Notes under the pieces: model-generated
What the model was told of the DNA's origin: nothing
The model's database searches: none
What the model saw: only the letters and a program-made list of their open reading frames with translations
In this document: in pieces, positions 10,724 to 22,261 of the stretch
Layout: the number at the start of each line of letters is the position of its first letter
How positions within the stretch are numbered: the stretch's first letter is position 1
Program-made: the position numbers and the translations under genes
NCBI GenBank assembly: GCA_947685225.1
Contig: CANTUV010000072.1
Location: forward strand, 5,766,001 to 5,830,000
Direction of reading: 5' to 3'
Length of the DNA: 64,000 nt
Origin: Garcia nutans
Taxonomy: Eukaryota > Streptophyta > Magnoliopsida > Malpighiales > Euphorbiaceae

Positions 10724-11957
10724 TCACCTTAAAATCACTTTTTTCGGATGAGTAATTTCAATCATTCCATAAGGTAAAACTTCCTTGACTGTGAAAGGGC
10801 CAAACCATTGAGATTTTAACTTACCTGGGAAAAGTCGAAGCCTCAAATTGTACAATAATACCTGATCTCCAGCTTGAAACTTTTTTCGTTCCTTAATGCG
10901 AGCATCATGCCATCTCTTAGTCCGCTCCTTATACATCCTTGCATTATTGTAAGCTTACAATCTCCATTCATCCAGCTCATTGACCTTCAATTTCCTCTCT
11001 TCACCTGCATCAGCCAAATTATTGTTAATCTGTTTTATAGCCCAATAAGCGTTATGTTCAATTTCTATAGGTAAATGGCAAGCCTTTAAATATACTAGCC
11101 TAAATGGCATAATACCCAAGAAAGTTTTGAATGTTTTCCTAAAGGCCCATAGAGCATTGTCCAATTTCTCAGACCAATCCTTTCGAGATTGCTCTCCAGT
11201 TTTCTCAAGAATTCTTTTTATCTCCCTATTTGTGTTCTCAACCTGGCCACTAGTTTGGGGGTGGTAAGGAGTAGAAAACTTATGTGTAACACCTAGCCTT
11301 TTGATAACTTTCTCAAGCTGAGCATTACTAAAGTGAGTACCCCTATCACTTATGGTCGATTTTGGCATACCAAATCGAGAAAATTATTTTCTTCAAAAAC
11401 CTCATCACTACCCTAGCATCATTTGTTGCTAAGGATTGAGCTTCAGGCCATTTACAAACATAATCTATAACTATGAGAATATATTTGTTACCAAAGGAAC
11501 TAGGAAATAAAGTCAATGCCCCATACATCAATGACTTCACAAACTAGAATTCCATCCGGGGCATCTCATCATGAAATGAGATGTTTCCAATTCTTTGGCA
11601 ACGATCACAACATTTCACAAAGTCGTAGCTATCCCTGAACAAAGTCAGCCAATAAAATCCTGATTCTAATATCTTTTGAGCAATTCTATTAGCTCCCATA
11701 TGACCACCAACTTGTCCGGCATGGCAATGATGGAGAATATTCATTGTTTTGAGCCATGCCACCCAATGCTGGATCATGTGGTCCTTACATAACTTAAACA
11801 AAAAGGGATACTCCCAAAAGTAATATTTTAAGTTGGAAAAGGATTTCTTCTTTTCTTGATAAGTTAGATCCTTAGGGAGTTCCATAACAGCCAAATAATT
11901 AGTAAAATCTACAAACCAAGTCATTTCAAAGCTTGAACTACTTACCTCACTTACCAT
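10724..11957 (-). pseudogene. pol: ATH-1 integrase
   Basis: Fragments in at least three frames. From the N-terminus (right): zinc-binding region with HHCHAGQVGGH and CCDRCQRIG (about 11560-11760); catalytic core with WPEAQSLATNDA (about 11430), then the second Asp in ISDRGTHFSN and the Glu in SGQVENTNREI (about 11215-11350); C-terminal domain with FQAGDQVLLYNLRLRLFPGK and WFGPFTVKEV (about 10770-10900). The first catalytic Asp segment near 11520-11545 is crossed by a frameshift. The protein ends near 10724 with no chromodomain. Confidence 0.85.
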
Positions 11958-11966
11958 GGCGTATAA

Positions 11967-12525
11967 CTACTCATCGGGGAAATGGTCATTAATGCCTCCT
12001 TCTTCAAACCTCTCCAAGATTGGGTTCTCCAAGCGAGACAGGTGATCTGCTGCCAGATTTTCAACTATCTTTTTGTCTTGAATCTTCAAGTCAAATTCTT
12101 GCAATAACAAAACCCATCGAATTAGCCAAGGCTTTGCATCAATTTTTGCAAATAAATACATCAAAGCTGAATGGTTCGTATAAAAGATTACTTTTAACAA
12201 GATCAGGTATGATCTGAACTTGTCAAAAGCAAAAACCACAACTAATAGTTCTTTCTCTATAGTTGTGAAAATGGCCTGAGCTGTATTTAGAGTCTTGCTT
12301 GCATAATAGATGGACTGAAAATACTTCTCCCTGCGTTAATCCAAGACTACCCCCACTGCAAAATCACTCGCATCACGAATCAATTCAAAAGTTAAATTCC
12401 AATTGGGAGCTATTATGATTAGAGCATGGGTCAATTTTTTCTTCAAAGTTGTGAAAGCTCTTAGACATTCCTCATCAAATACAAAATCGACATCCTTCTC
12501 AAAGAGTCTTGTTAGAGGGTGAGCT
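11967..12525 (-). pseudogene. pol: ATH-1 RNase H, 3' part after solo LTR
   Basis: Minus-strand translation gives the RNase H region: FELIRDASDFAVG near 12370, ELLVVVFAFDKFRSYL near 12220-12260, YTNHSALMYL near 12160 and AADHLSRLENP near 12030. An in-frame stop lies near 12330. The N-terminal side is interrupted at 12525 by the solo LTR and continues at 13962. Confidence 0.8.
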
Positions 12526-13956
12526 TGTTAGTGTATGTGCCCTAGGCCATTTTTTTGGATCTTTATGTTATACATTCATTATTAATAAATGAGGTTTTAT
12601 TATCATTATTGTTTGTTTGCATGTTACACAATTTTGATATTTGTCCCTGGTTTATTATTGTTATAGAGATAAAAAAAATAATTCTTAACCAGTATGAACA
12701 TTGATTTGATAATCATCAGATGGTTATGTGTATAGTGATACAAATCAATTTCATAGATACTTGTTAGAGAACAATGTATTGGATAGACCCATCATGAGAT
12801 TACTACATGGGTTAGTGTCATAAGTAAATCTCATGATAGTTATGTATTAATTCTTTGACTTAAGATTGTCATAGTTTCCAATATAAGGACTATTATATTT
12901 TGACATGATCAAACATTATCCGTAACTGGATAGTAATAAAGGTTATGATCATATATGATAGAAATTATGTAGAGGATAATGAACAATCAAGATAGAATTT
13001 GTCCCTCTCTTTGAGAGAGATATCTTTTGGGCCCCTTGATAAGTGAGACTGTGAAATGCATGGCCATGCTCAAATGAATTGATAGTGTGATCAATTTCAT
13101 TTGTTTTTATCAGCCTACTTGGAGATCGAGTAATCATAAGTTTGGACAATATAAGTATGACGTTGACCTTGACTTATGTTCAAGCTAGATATCGTGTGAC
13201 AAAGGGATTAATGCATGTACTATTATTAGGCAAATTGGACATTCCTTATATTAATTGGGTAGTTGTAACGCCTTGCTAGAGGCCAATTATGACTTGTTGG
13301 TTTAATAGAGATTAAATTGACTGCCAATTAATATGGGCCTATCGGGTCACACACAAGAATGCGCTTTGGGCTGGATATAATATTAATAATATTAATATTA
13401 GATATTAATATTTATTATTATTATTATTTTCGTTTTATATATATATTATTAGATAATATATTCAGAATCCTAATTAGATTTGGATTCTGAATTTGACTTA
13501 CCTTATCCAATTATATATATTATTAGATAATATATTCAGAATCCTAATTAGATTTGGATTATGAATTTGACTTACCTTATCCAATTTTGAATTGGATTCT
13601 GGAGTGATTATATTCACTCCAGACGTTAAGTCTTCTTATAGGTAACTTTAGAAAATAAAAGGAGAATGAAAAAAAAAAAAGAAGGAACCCTAATACGTTT
13701 TAGAGAAAACGTTTTTCAGCCTTCGCCGTTGTAGAGAGCTAGCACTCCAGACGGTAGCATTCGTGTGGATACGTGATAGAGGGTGTTTCGTGATCGAGGC
13801 ATCTCTTCCAAACTGTGATTTCTAATCATCAACAGGTTAGTTCTTTGAACACTTTTGTCGAATTAAACAAACAGCATGGATCCTGATGGGAAATCAAAGA
13901 TCAAATTTTTCTGCTGCGTGTTTTTGGTTTGTTGTGATCTCTTTGATTTCCTAACA
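12526..13956 (+). mobile_element. Solo LTR of COP-1 family (Ty1/copia)
   Basis: A single LTR of 1431 bp with TGTTAG...CTAACA ends, about 95% similar by eye to the two LTRs of COP-1 (40137 and 43727). It is flanked by perfect 5-bp target duplications GAGCT at 12521-12525 and 13957-13961. The internal region is absent, the expected product of recombination between the two LTRs of a full element. It sits in the RT/RNase H region of ATH-1 and is therefore younger. Confidence 0.95.
13437..13584. repeat. 74-bp tandem duplication within the solo LTR
   Basis: The block containing AGATAATATATTCAGAATCC and CTTACCTTATCCAATT occurs twice with period 74 bp. Both COP-1 LTRs have it once, so the duplication is specific to this copy. 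Confidence 0.9.
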
Positions 13957-14480
13957 GAGCTATCTTAGAAAATCTTATATGGACCTCCAATAGAAGCCTG
14001 CATGTCCTAAAAAACTTCTAATGGTTTGACTAATGCGGGTAGTGGTAATTTCTCAATGGTTTCCACCTTAGCCTAGTCCACCTCAATACCCTTGCTTGAG
14101 ATCTTGTACCATGAAATGACATTTTTCCCAATTAAGCACGAGGTTTATTTTCTCACACCTTGCCAACACACTCTCAAAGTTTTCCAAACATTCTTTGAAT
14201 GAGCTACCATAAACTGAAAAATCATCCATGAATGCCTCTATGATATCCCCAATCATCCCATCGAAGATTGCCACCATGCAGTGTTGAAAAGTTGCAGGTG
14301 CATTGCACAGTCCGAATGGCATTCTTCGATACGCAAATGTCCCATATGGACAAGTGAATGTAGTTTTCTCTTGGTCTTTTGGGGTAATAGGAATTTGGAA
14401 GTAGCTCGAAACACCATCCAAAAATAGTAGTATTCATGTCCCGATAATCTCTTCAACATCTAATAAATGAAGGGTAATGG
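13957..14480 (-). pseudogene. pol: ATH-1 reverse transcriptase palm and thumb
   Basis: The piece 14083-14421 reads FQIPITPKDQEKTTFTCPYG, the palm motif RRMPFGLCNAPATFQ, then the catalytic FMDD (EAFMDDFSVYG) and LVLNWEKCHFMV. Continuing left in another frame, SSKGIEVD and PLPALVKPLEVF are visible up to the solo LTR, with stops at about 13980 and 14075. The Asp pair of the active site is kept, but stops and frameshifts disable the gene. Confidence 0.85.
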
Positions 14481-14630
14481 AAAATGGTCCTTCCTAGTTG
14501 CATCATTCAACTTTCGGTAGTCGATGTAAACCCTCCAGCTGGTAACCATTCTTGTTGGAATCAGCTCATGATTTTCATTGGGAACCACCACCATCCCTCC
14601 TTTCTTTGGTACTACCTGACCTGTTCTCAC
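14481..14630 (-). pseudogene. pol: ATH-1 RT N-terminal segment, frameshifted
   Basis: Minus-strand sequence still resembles the RT fingers (a V-P-KKGGMVVV-like stretch near 14590 and an RVYIDYRKLN-like stretch near 14520). Reading frames differ from both neighbours and short stops occur. Confidence 0.6.
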
Positions 14631-15797
14631 CTAAGAACTATCCGAAATCAAATAAATAATTCCCACATCAAGTAGTTTGATCACTTCAGCTTTTACTACA
14701 TCATTCACCTTAGAGTTTAATCTTCGTTGTGGTTGCACCACCGGCTTGATTTCATCCTCCATCAATATCTTGTGAGTGCAATAGGATGGACTGATACCCT
14801 TGATGTCTGCTATCTTCCAAGCTATGACTTTCTTATGCTTTTGTAACAACTTGATGAGCTTTACCTTCTGCTCAGGAGATAGGTGGGAACTCAAAATTAT
14901 GGGCAGTTTATTTTCCTCTGCTAGGAATCCATACTTAAGGTGATTCAGAAGGGTTTTGAGTTCCAAGTTGGGTGGATCAATCATATATGGTTTCAGCCTC
15001 TTTTCCTTTGGCATCTCAATGGTTTCATATGCATGACACTTAAATGACTTGCTTACTTCAAGATAAGCAAGCTGCTCCATTGCTTCTTGATCCTCAACAT
15101 TATCCTGCATTAAACACAACTCAAGGGGATCCTTAGAAACAATGTTAGTAACAAAATTTACAGTTTCATAATGTATATGAAAAATAACTTTCTTGCTTCC
15201 CACTCTCAAAGTTAATGTGCCATCATGGACATCGATAAGGGCATGGGTGGTATTTAAAAATGGCCTACCAAGGATAAGCAAAACATCTACATCCTCATCT
15301 ATATCAATGACAACAAAATCATTAGGGAAGATGAAATCCTTGACCTTTACCAACACATCCTCTATAATACCACGAGGGTGGATTACTGACTTATCAACAA
15401 GTTGAATGGTCATTAGTGTTAGTTTAGGTTCTCTAATACCTAATTCTTTAAACATCTTATAGGGTATAACACTTATACTAGCCCCCAAATCAGCCAATGC
15501 ACTTTTAACTTCAAGATTACCTATCAAACATGGAATAGTAAAACTACCAGGATCTTTTAATTTCTTAGGTAACCTCTTCTGCAAAATTGCCAAACTCTTT
15601 TCTGAAAAATGCACCAAAGATACTTCCTTAAGTTTCCTTTTGTTAGAAAGGAGATCTTTCAAAAATTTAGCATATTTGGGCATTTGCAATAAAGCTTCGG
15701 CAAATGGAATATTAATGTGCAATTGTTTAAAGAGTTCAAGAAACTTACCAAACTGAGCATCCATCTTATCCTTGTTCAACCTTGCTAGATATGTCAC
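14631..15797 (-). pseudogene. pol: ATH-1 protease and pol linker
   Basis: Open for 388 codons. From the start: gag C-terminal tail (DKMDAQFGKFLELFKQLHIN, residues about 10-30), aspartic protease around residues 90-205 with the active-site motif ALADLGASISVIPYKMF (about 106), IDIDEDVDVLLILGRPFLNT (about 164-183) and ALIDVHDGTLTLRVG. DLGAS replaces the common D-T/S-G and is normal for Athila and Tat relatives. Then the linker into RT (HKKVIAWKIADIKGISPSYC). The frame ends inside RT at about 14631. It is the longest intact piece of ATH-1. Confidence 0.85.
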
Positions 15798-15809
15798 TCG
15801 AGGTTGGTA

Positions 15810-17210
15810 TTACTTCACTATTGGACTGGGCTCTTGTGGTTCATTCCCTTTCTCATTTTCTACTGCAGCCTTCTCTCCCAAAGTGGTAGTAGGATCATCC
15901 TTTTTTCCTTTTTCTTGTGCCTCAACCTCTTCCTCAATCACTTCTTCTCTTTTCTCAACCACACCACCCTTAATTTCCTTTCCATTCCTCAAAGTGATTG
16001 CCTTTAGTTGCTCCGTCGGGTTTTCCTCAGTATTTCTAGGTAAACTCCCTTGTGGTCTTTCACTGAGTAACTTGGCAATTTTCCCCACCTGATTTTCCAA
16101 ATTGTGAATAGAGGCTTGTTGATTTCTAAGGGTGGTTTTAGTTGATTGAAATCTTTTTTCTGAAGCTGCTATGAATTTCTCCATCATGTCTTCCAAATTG
16201 CTCTTTCTTGGAGGAGTAGCTTGTTGGGGTTGAGGCTGCTTAAATCCAGGGGGAGGTCTTGAATTGTTCTGATTACTCTAGGAAAAATTAGGATGATTTC
16301 TCCACCCCAAATTATATGTGTTGCTGTAGGAGTTGTTCTATTGTTGCCTTGGCATATTCCTAACAAAGTCCACTTGGTCCTGTCTAGCAAACATATTGCC
16401 ATTTTCACAATCTTGACTTTGATTTTCACCCCCACACCATTCACAAGACATCACCCGCATTGATTTTCCTGAAGATGAAGCTAAAGAATCAATCTTTTTA
16501 TTCATTATTTCTAATTTTGCTGTCAAAGCCACCACAAAATCCAATTGATGTGAACCAGTGACTTTCAATTTTTCTTGTTCCCTTGGAGCTTGCCACTGAT
16601 AATTGGTAAGGGCCATATCTTCAATCAAATCCCTTACTTGTTCAGGTGTCTTGTTATTTATGGTACCCCCAGCTGCTGCATTAACGGATTGCTTGCTTGC
16701 ATAGTTTGTAAAAAGTTTGAATCTAAAGCCATAGTGGAAGTCCATGATGAGGACACCTTCTCTATACATCTTTAAACCTCTCCCAAGCATCATAAAGGGT
16801 CTCACCATCTTGTTGAAGGAAAGATGAGATATCATTCCTCAATTTGGCAGTCTTGGAAGGTGGAAAGTATTTTTCTAAAAATTTCTCTGCCAACTGACCC
16901 CATGTGGTGAAAGTGCCTAGGGGAAAAGATTTAATTCATTTCTTTGGTCAATCTTTAAGAGAAAATGGGAACAACCTCATCCTAATCGCATCATCTGAGA
17001 CATTATTTATCTTGAATAGGTCACATATCTCCAAAAAATTCTCAAGATATGCATTAGGATCTTCATCTGGGAACCCATCAAAGTGGCAAGTCTGCTATAC
17101 CATTTGAGTTACATTTGGCTTTATCTCAAAGTTGTTCGCAGCAACTGCCGGCTGCGTATGCTAGAATTAGCCCCATTGAGAGTAGGCTTAGCATATTCTT
17201 GCATTGTTCT
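15810..17210 (-). pseudogene. gag: ATH-1 Gag
   Basis: Broken over several frames. Right end: YAKPTLNGAN near 17160-17190. Then a capsid-like region near 16980-17060 (DEDPNAYLENFLEICDLFK), then 16338-16835 with AAAGGTINNKTPEQVRDLIE, ALTNYQWQAPRE and the zinc-knuckle-like CEWCGGENQSQDC near 16430, then a charged C-terminal part at 15810-16196. The order is normal for Athila Gag. Frameshifts near 16850, 16340 and 15800 and stops near 17095 and 16895 disable it. Confidence 0.8.
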
Positions 17211-17558
17211 AGGTACATAACATTTAGGGTTTTGGAATTTATATCTAAAATCTAGGGTTTTGGAATTTTAAAGAACTAGTATTATTTTTAGGTTTATTAT
17301 TTTAGAAAGATCATGCTACAGTGTGATTAAAATTATAATTTGGGATTTAAGTGAGTAAGGTACAAACCTATGAAAATAGGATTAAAACTTAAATATTTTT
17401 TTAAAAAATAGCTACTGGCCATGCAAATAATAAAAAAAAAACTACTATGTTCACTGTATATTTGTATATAAATCAAAAGTTAAAAGAATGAACTTTAAAT
17501 GAAGAAAGTTTGATAGATGAAATACTAATAAGTTATCTCAACATAAATTTAAATGAAT
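17211..17558. other. AT-rich junction between ATH-1 and TRG-1
   Basis: No coding content. It has TTAGGGTTTTGGAATTT-type runs like those inside the TRG LTRs (18340-18900 and 58740-58930), so it may be a scrap of another TRG-family LTR. No edge was found. Confidence 0.35.
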
Positions 17559-19680
17559 GTGAGCGGGGATTTTCACCCCCAATTCTGGTGGAATAGTTCT
17601 TGCGACTTCGGCACTGTTTAGGCTCTGGGCCTTAGAGAACACAGACCTAAGTCCGGAGAAAATGGAGTCGCCACCTGGACGGTCTGGGAAAAAGAAAGGG
17701 ATGGATGACTCTATTCCTAAGGAATCCCCAACCCCCTAATGGGTTCAGAAAGTTGGGTACGTGTGGGGAAGGTGAGAAATGGCCCAGCACCCCCATAACG
17801 CCCGGTTTATTGGAACCGGCGTCCTTTACAGGTCTTAATATTATAAAATTCTTAAATAAAACAACATTATCCATATTACATACACTAATTAAAGTAAAGC
17901 ATTGATATATTGAAGATCAAAACAAAGTCCAAACAAAATAAACAAATGGACACCCATCCAAGGATGGAAACATGTCCTTACATCCCATGCCTAAATAGGA
18001 CACCCACCGAAAGGTAGAAACATGTCCTTTACATTGGTTCTAAAATAGAAAAGCATATTTAAATTACATGATATTTAACTAATGAGGTACCCACCAAGTG
18101 GAAACATGCCTCTTACAACATTTGGAAATCTAAATAAATTGATAAAAGTAAATAACCATTCATAATAAATAAATCAGTCATCAAAGGCATTAAATAGAAA
18201 GTAAACATCCATCCATGATAAATAAAAAAAACCAATCATTGAACTTAAATAAATTATAGCATAAAAAATAAATCAAAGCATAATCAAATATAAAATTGAA
18301 TAAAGAAAATAAAAGTCTAAATTATGGCTACTGTGAGTTTTTTAAGGGATTAAAATAGATTAAAATTTTATGTTTTAAAAGGTTGATAAAGTTCTTTGAT
18401 TAACCAAATTAATGTTTGAATGGTGAAATCATGAAACTAGGGTTTGGACACTTTAAAATATTTAGATTTGTGATTTACGGTCATTGAGTTAGGGTATTTT
18501 AGCTTACTGTGTCTAAATATGGTTTTAAAAGTTTTAAAGAATTAGGGCTTAGAAGAATTAGGATTTAGGTTTTAAAGGAGTTAGGTTTCACTTGTTTTGA
18601 TTCTAAAGTTGATTTAGGGTTTAGTGTTCTAGAATTAGGGTTTAGTGTTCTTAGAATTAAGTTTTTAGAATTTGTAAATTAATTGATAATTTTATGAAGC
18701 TTATGAAAGTAAACCAAACGAATTAAAGTTTTTATAAATAGAAAAGATGTTTTTAGGGCTTTTTGAAAGAAACAGAATTTAATTTTGGGTTTTGAAAATT
18801 TGGAAAGTAAATTAGGGTTTTGAAGAAACAAAATTAATAACTTTAAACTTTTTGGAAAATAAAGCAACGAAATAAGATTTTTTAAAGTATTTAAACTATT
18901 TATGGCATTTAGAAACAAAGATCAAATCATTACATCTTCAAAGATTAAAGGTTTGCGTGTGTAATTTTATGGATTAAATCAAGAATGAAGCTACTGTAAG
19001 AAATAAAAGAAATTAAAGATTCAAACCTGTGCGTTGGTTCCTCCAAAAAATTGTTTTCTGGATGAACAAGGTCAAAGACAAGCTTTTTGCCTTTGAATTC
19101 CTTGAATTGGTTTTCTGCTCTCTAAAAAAATCAGCTTGGTTCCACTGCTTTCCTTCACAGATTCAGGTTCAAACTCTCCCAAGTTTCTGTTCAATTTTCT
19201 CCTCGATTTTTTGTATCCCTCTACCTCCTTATTTATAGAAGTTTTTATATCCTTCATTCCTTATTATTCACGGCTTCTTTATTGAATAAGAAAAGGAAAC
19301 CGAAACCTAATTGTATTAGGTTTCGGAAAATTTGCGTCAGAAAAATTTTGCTAGCAAAAAAAAAACTGCTGCAAAAAAATTGCACTGGCGAAAAAATCTG
19401 TCGCAGGAAAAATTGCGCTAGAAAAAAAAGCTGCCGCAGCCTGCATATGAAACGGGCCGTTTCGCCCTCAGGAAACTCCTGCGGCGAAATGCCCACGGGC
19501 CCGCGCTGACTTTCGGCGACGATTTTTTCGTCGCTGATTTTTTATTGTTATTTTTTATTATTTTATTCATTTCACCATTTTTACTAAAATAAATTTTAAA
19601 ATTAATCAAGATACCATAAAAATTATTTTGGACTAACTAAAATATATTAGACGGACTGGGTCAAAAATTAAGGGTCTACA
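17559..19680 (-). repeat. TRG-1 3' LTR (2122 bp)
   Basis: Plus strand TGTGAGCGGGGATTTTCAC at the left, GGGTCTACA at the right. The first 475 bp match 25404-25878; the last stretch (GGACTGGGTCAAAAATTA) matches 26073-26092 and 60000-60020. The middle (18100-19000) is AT-rich with many TTAGGG-containing runs. Confidence 0.9.
19453..19503. repeat. GC-rich imperfect hairpin near outer end of TRG-1 3' LTR
   Basis: Arms built on CGGGCCGTTTCGCCCTCAGG and its partner CCTGCGGCGAAATGCCC pair around AAACT with a bulge. It is a GC-rich island in an AT-rich LTR, about 180-230 nt from the LTR edge. TRG-2 has a stronger hairpin of different sequence at a similar place. Confidence 0.65.
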
Positions 19681-19696
19681 GTTTGCCCCCTGTTTG
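19681..19696 (-). other. TRG-1 polypurine tract candidate
   Basis: Minus strand CAAACAGGGGGCAAAC directly abuts the 3' LTR, where the plus-strand primer is expected. TRG-2 has the matching CAAGTAGGGGGCAAAT at 60030-60045. Confidence 0.7.
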
Positions 19697-19772
19697 AACG
19701 ATATGAGACTTTAGAGAGTGAAAAGCAACAAGACTTAATTTTTGATGAGATGGTTATTTGAATTTGTTTTGG

Positions 19773-20060
19773 GTACTTGGACCCAAGTCTAAACTTGATT
19801 TGGGTACTTGGACCCGAGCTTGAATTTTATTTGTGTACTTGGACTCGAGATTGGGTACTTGGACCTGAGATTGAGTACTTGGACTCGAGCTTGAATTGAT
19901 TTTGGGTACATGGACCTGAGATTAGATACTTGGACCCAAGATTGATTTAATTTGGGTACTTGGACCCGAGAATGGGTACTTGGACCCGAGATTGGATTAA
20001 ATTTGGGTACTTGGACCCGAGATTGATTTGATTTGGTACTTGGACCCGAGAATGATTTTG
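19773..20060. repeat. Degenerate array of GGGTACTTGGACCCGAG units
   Basis: About 13 variants of GGGTACTTGGACCCGAG, many followed by ATTG and A/T filler, at spacings of about 18-45 bp. TRG-2 has a related array at 60150-60430 with TTCTCGACCTGAG-type units. Confidence 0.85.
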
Positions 20061-21859
20061 ACTAACCTTTTATCAATTGAGAAGTCTGACTGCTCCGGCC
20101 GTTCTATGCATTGTGGTTCTTCACCTTTGAAAATGGATCTTCCTTTTTTGAGATTGGGTCTTCACCCTTGAAATTGAATCTTCATCCTTTAAATCAGGTC
20201 TTTTCCCTGGCTTCAGCTCTTTTAGCTGGACTGATCTTTTGTCTCTTATATCTTCATTCTTTTGAGAATTCTAATTTTCTTCTTTTTTCATTCTATCTTG
20301 TTCTTCCTTTGCACTTTTGCAAAAAAATTCAGCCCTTTTTAGCTAGCCTTCATACCCTCTCCTTTTCCCCCTACGTGATGAGATATTTGCAAGTGAGCTT
20401 GAAAATGTTTTGTATGTAAACTCAAAAAATTGAAAAGGAGAAACTTTGCCCCCTGTGTAGGCTCAAACCCATGATTTTTCTATGCGGACTTTGATTGATG
20501 TTGTTGTTGTCTAGTTATTCACACAAGCACGTATTTCTTCTCTTTGCAAGATTACTAGAGCTTTCTCAAGCAATGGGCTTTCTATGCCCCCTGATTTGAT
20601 ATCTACTTTTGATTCTTTACTTTGCAGGGTGTTTGCTGTACATTTTGCCAAGGAATAGACAACACAAGACAAGAAAGTGATGATATGCATGAATAATACT
20701 TACAGTTGTTCCATCGACTCACAGACCGAGGTGATCAGCAGAAGTTTTCTCATTGGTTTTTTTTTGATGCTTGTTCAAGTCTTGCATTGGAATGATCAAA
20801 AGCTTTTGCATTTGTGGCTTTTATCTTCAAGATGTTGAAAATATGAGTGGTGGAGACCCTAAGTAGCAGAGTCAGGGATGCATCCATTTCAAACTATATT
20901 TTAGCATGTCGGATGGTAGTTTCTTCATAACTTTGTCAATAATAATTTCCTTTGCCCAATGTGTCCTTTGGAGGTTCGACAGTTCAATATACTCCCCTTA
21001 GCTTGAAGGCTTTGTATGACAAAACATTTTTTTTTGAATTTTGATTTTGAAATCAAATGTTGGCCTTGCCAAATTAATGTCAATGTACCTCAGGACTTGA
21101 TTTTTCAAATTAACATATCTATAACATGACAACCCTAGTTACCGTACTAAACTCGGGAATTATTTCTATTTAAGCAAGAATTGTTGCACTTCAGATAGGC
21201 ACATACACATTACTTGGCCAAAGGTCTCATTTGAGTTTAAATATTGTCTATCTCATATGCATGCTTATCCAAACTATCTCCACTAATAGACTTTACCTAC
21301 CAAGAGAGATCATCAGGTCATTGATAGGCTTGAAATGGGGTCTATAAGGGACATGGGTTAAATGAAGGCCATTTTGAGATAGGAGCTGATGTGACACAAT
21401 GGACAAACCCTCACACTATAAATTTCTTGTTTGAATTTTAGGCAGCTTGGAGGCAATCTTGCTAGACTCCAAATTCCTTCTATCTTCTTGGCATTAATCT
21501 GGATCTTGATTAGGACAGTTTTTGCCCTTGCAAAAAGTTTAAGACCCAAATCTGTTTCTTTTCTTCTTTTCCCTTTTCTTTCCACTTTATTTTTCTTACT
21601 CTTCCCTCTTATTTCTCTTTATTTTCCTTACTCTTCCCTTTCTTTGAGCATTTTATCATTTTGTCCTTCTTCCTTGTAGGACTGTTAAGTACAGAACTTT
21701 CAAGAAATGAATGGTCTTTCTCTTTTTCCTTTGATTTTGATCGAATCTTTGCTTGGGTTGGACCAATTCAAGTCAATCCGTCCTTATAAACCAAATGGAA
21801 GCCTTTTGTTGTTTTAGGTAAAAGAGAACTCAGTTGGCTTTTTGAACCACCTTTTCAGG

Positions 21860-22005
21860 TTTTATCTTTTTTTTTTCTTTTCTTTCTCTTTTCCTTCTTT
21901 CCTTTTTTTTCCTTCTTTTTTTTTCTTTGTTCTCATTTCTCTTGTTTTCTTTTCTTCTCTTTTTTTTTCTTTCTCTTCTCTTCTCTCATTTTTTGTTTTT
22001 GTTTT
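21860..22005 (-). other. Long purine tract on the TRG-1 element strand
   Basis: The plus strand is almost pure T and C for about 145 bp, so the element's own strand is an AAAGAGG-type purine tract. TRG-2 has a T-rich counterpart at 62416-62515. It could be microsatellite-like or a second priming tract. Both predicted ORFs over it are low-complexity artefacts. Confidence 0.7.
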
Positions 22006-22153
22006 GGTTCTAGCTTTAAGAGAGTTGTCTTGTTTATACTTACTTGGGCTTCCAATAATGGATGAGTGGAGTAACATAAATCTTCTTTAATAAGGATAAA
22101 TCATTTGTTACTCTGATGTTGATGTTGTCTTGATATATTGGAGATAGTAAGTG

Positions 22154-22261
22154 AACTTTAACTACCCTTATGGTTTTGAGAACATCAACTACCCTTATGG
22201 TCTTGAAAACATCAACTACCCTTATGGTCTTGAGAACTTCAATTATCTTCATGGTCTTGAC
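22154..22261. repeat. Four 27-bp tandem units in TRG-1
   Basis: Units of AACATCAACTACCCTTATGG plus TCTTGAG at 22154, 22181, 22208 and 22235, the outer ones with a few changes. TRG-2 has about one related unit near 62690-62710. Confidence 0.93.

Larger units (their letters stand above)
10561..17210 (-). mobile_element. ATH-1: decayed Athila-like Ty3/gypsy element
   Basis: Minus-strand gag, protease, RT, RNase H and integrase in Ty3/gypsy order with Athila-type signatures: protease with DLGAS, RT with FMDD and LVLNWEKCHFMV, gag with NAAAGGTINNKTPE and CEWCGG. No chromodomain and no third, envelope-like ORF were found left of integrase. Neither LTR nor the primer site could be identified. Reading frames are broken at many places, and RT/RNase H is split by a solo LTR (12526-13956). 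It is an old insertion. Confidence 0.85.

Noticed and set aside
15772..16092. Plus-strand frame of 106 codons rich in F and S
   Set aside because: Antisense of the charged ATH-1 Gag tail.
17554..17558. ATGAA as a target duplication of TRG-1 (ATGAA also at 26106-26110)
   Set aside because: The right copy is offset by three bases from the LTR edge and the wider flanks belong to different elements, so chance is more likely.
18340..18900. Telomere-like TTAGGGTTT runs (also 58740-58945)
   Set aside because: Scattered AGGGTTTTGAA-type motifs without a regular TTTAGGG period; they belong to the TRG LTRs.
21842..22090. Phenylalanine/serine-rich open frame resembling a membrane protein
   Set aside because: Product of the pyrimidine tract; no start context or conservation. 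The same applies to 62376-62615 and 57557-57808.
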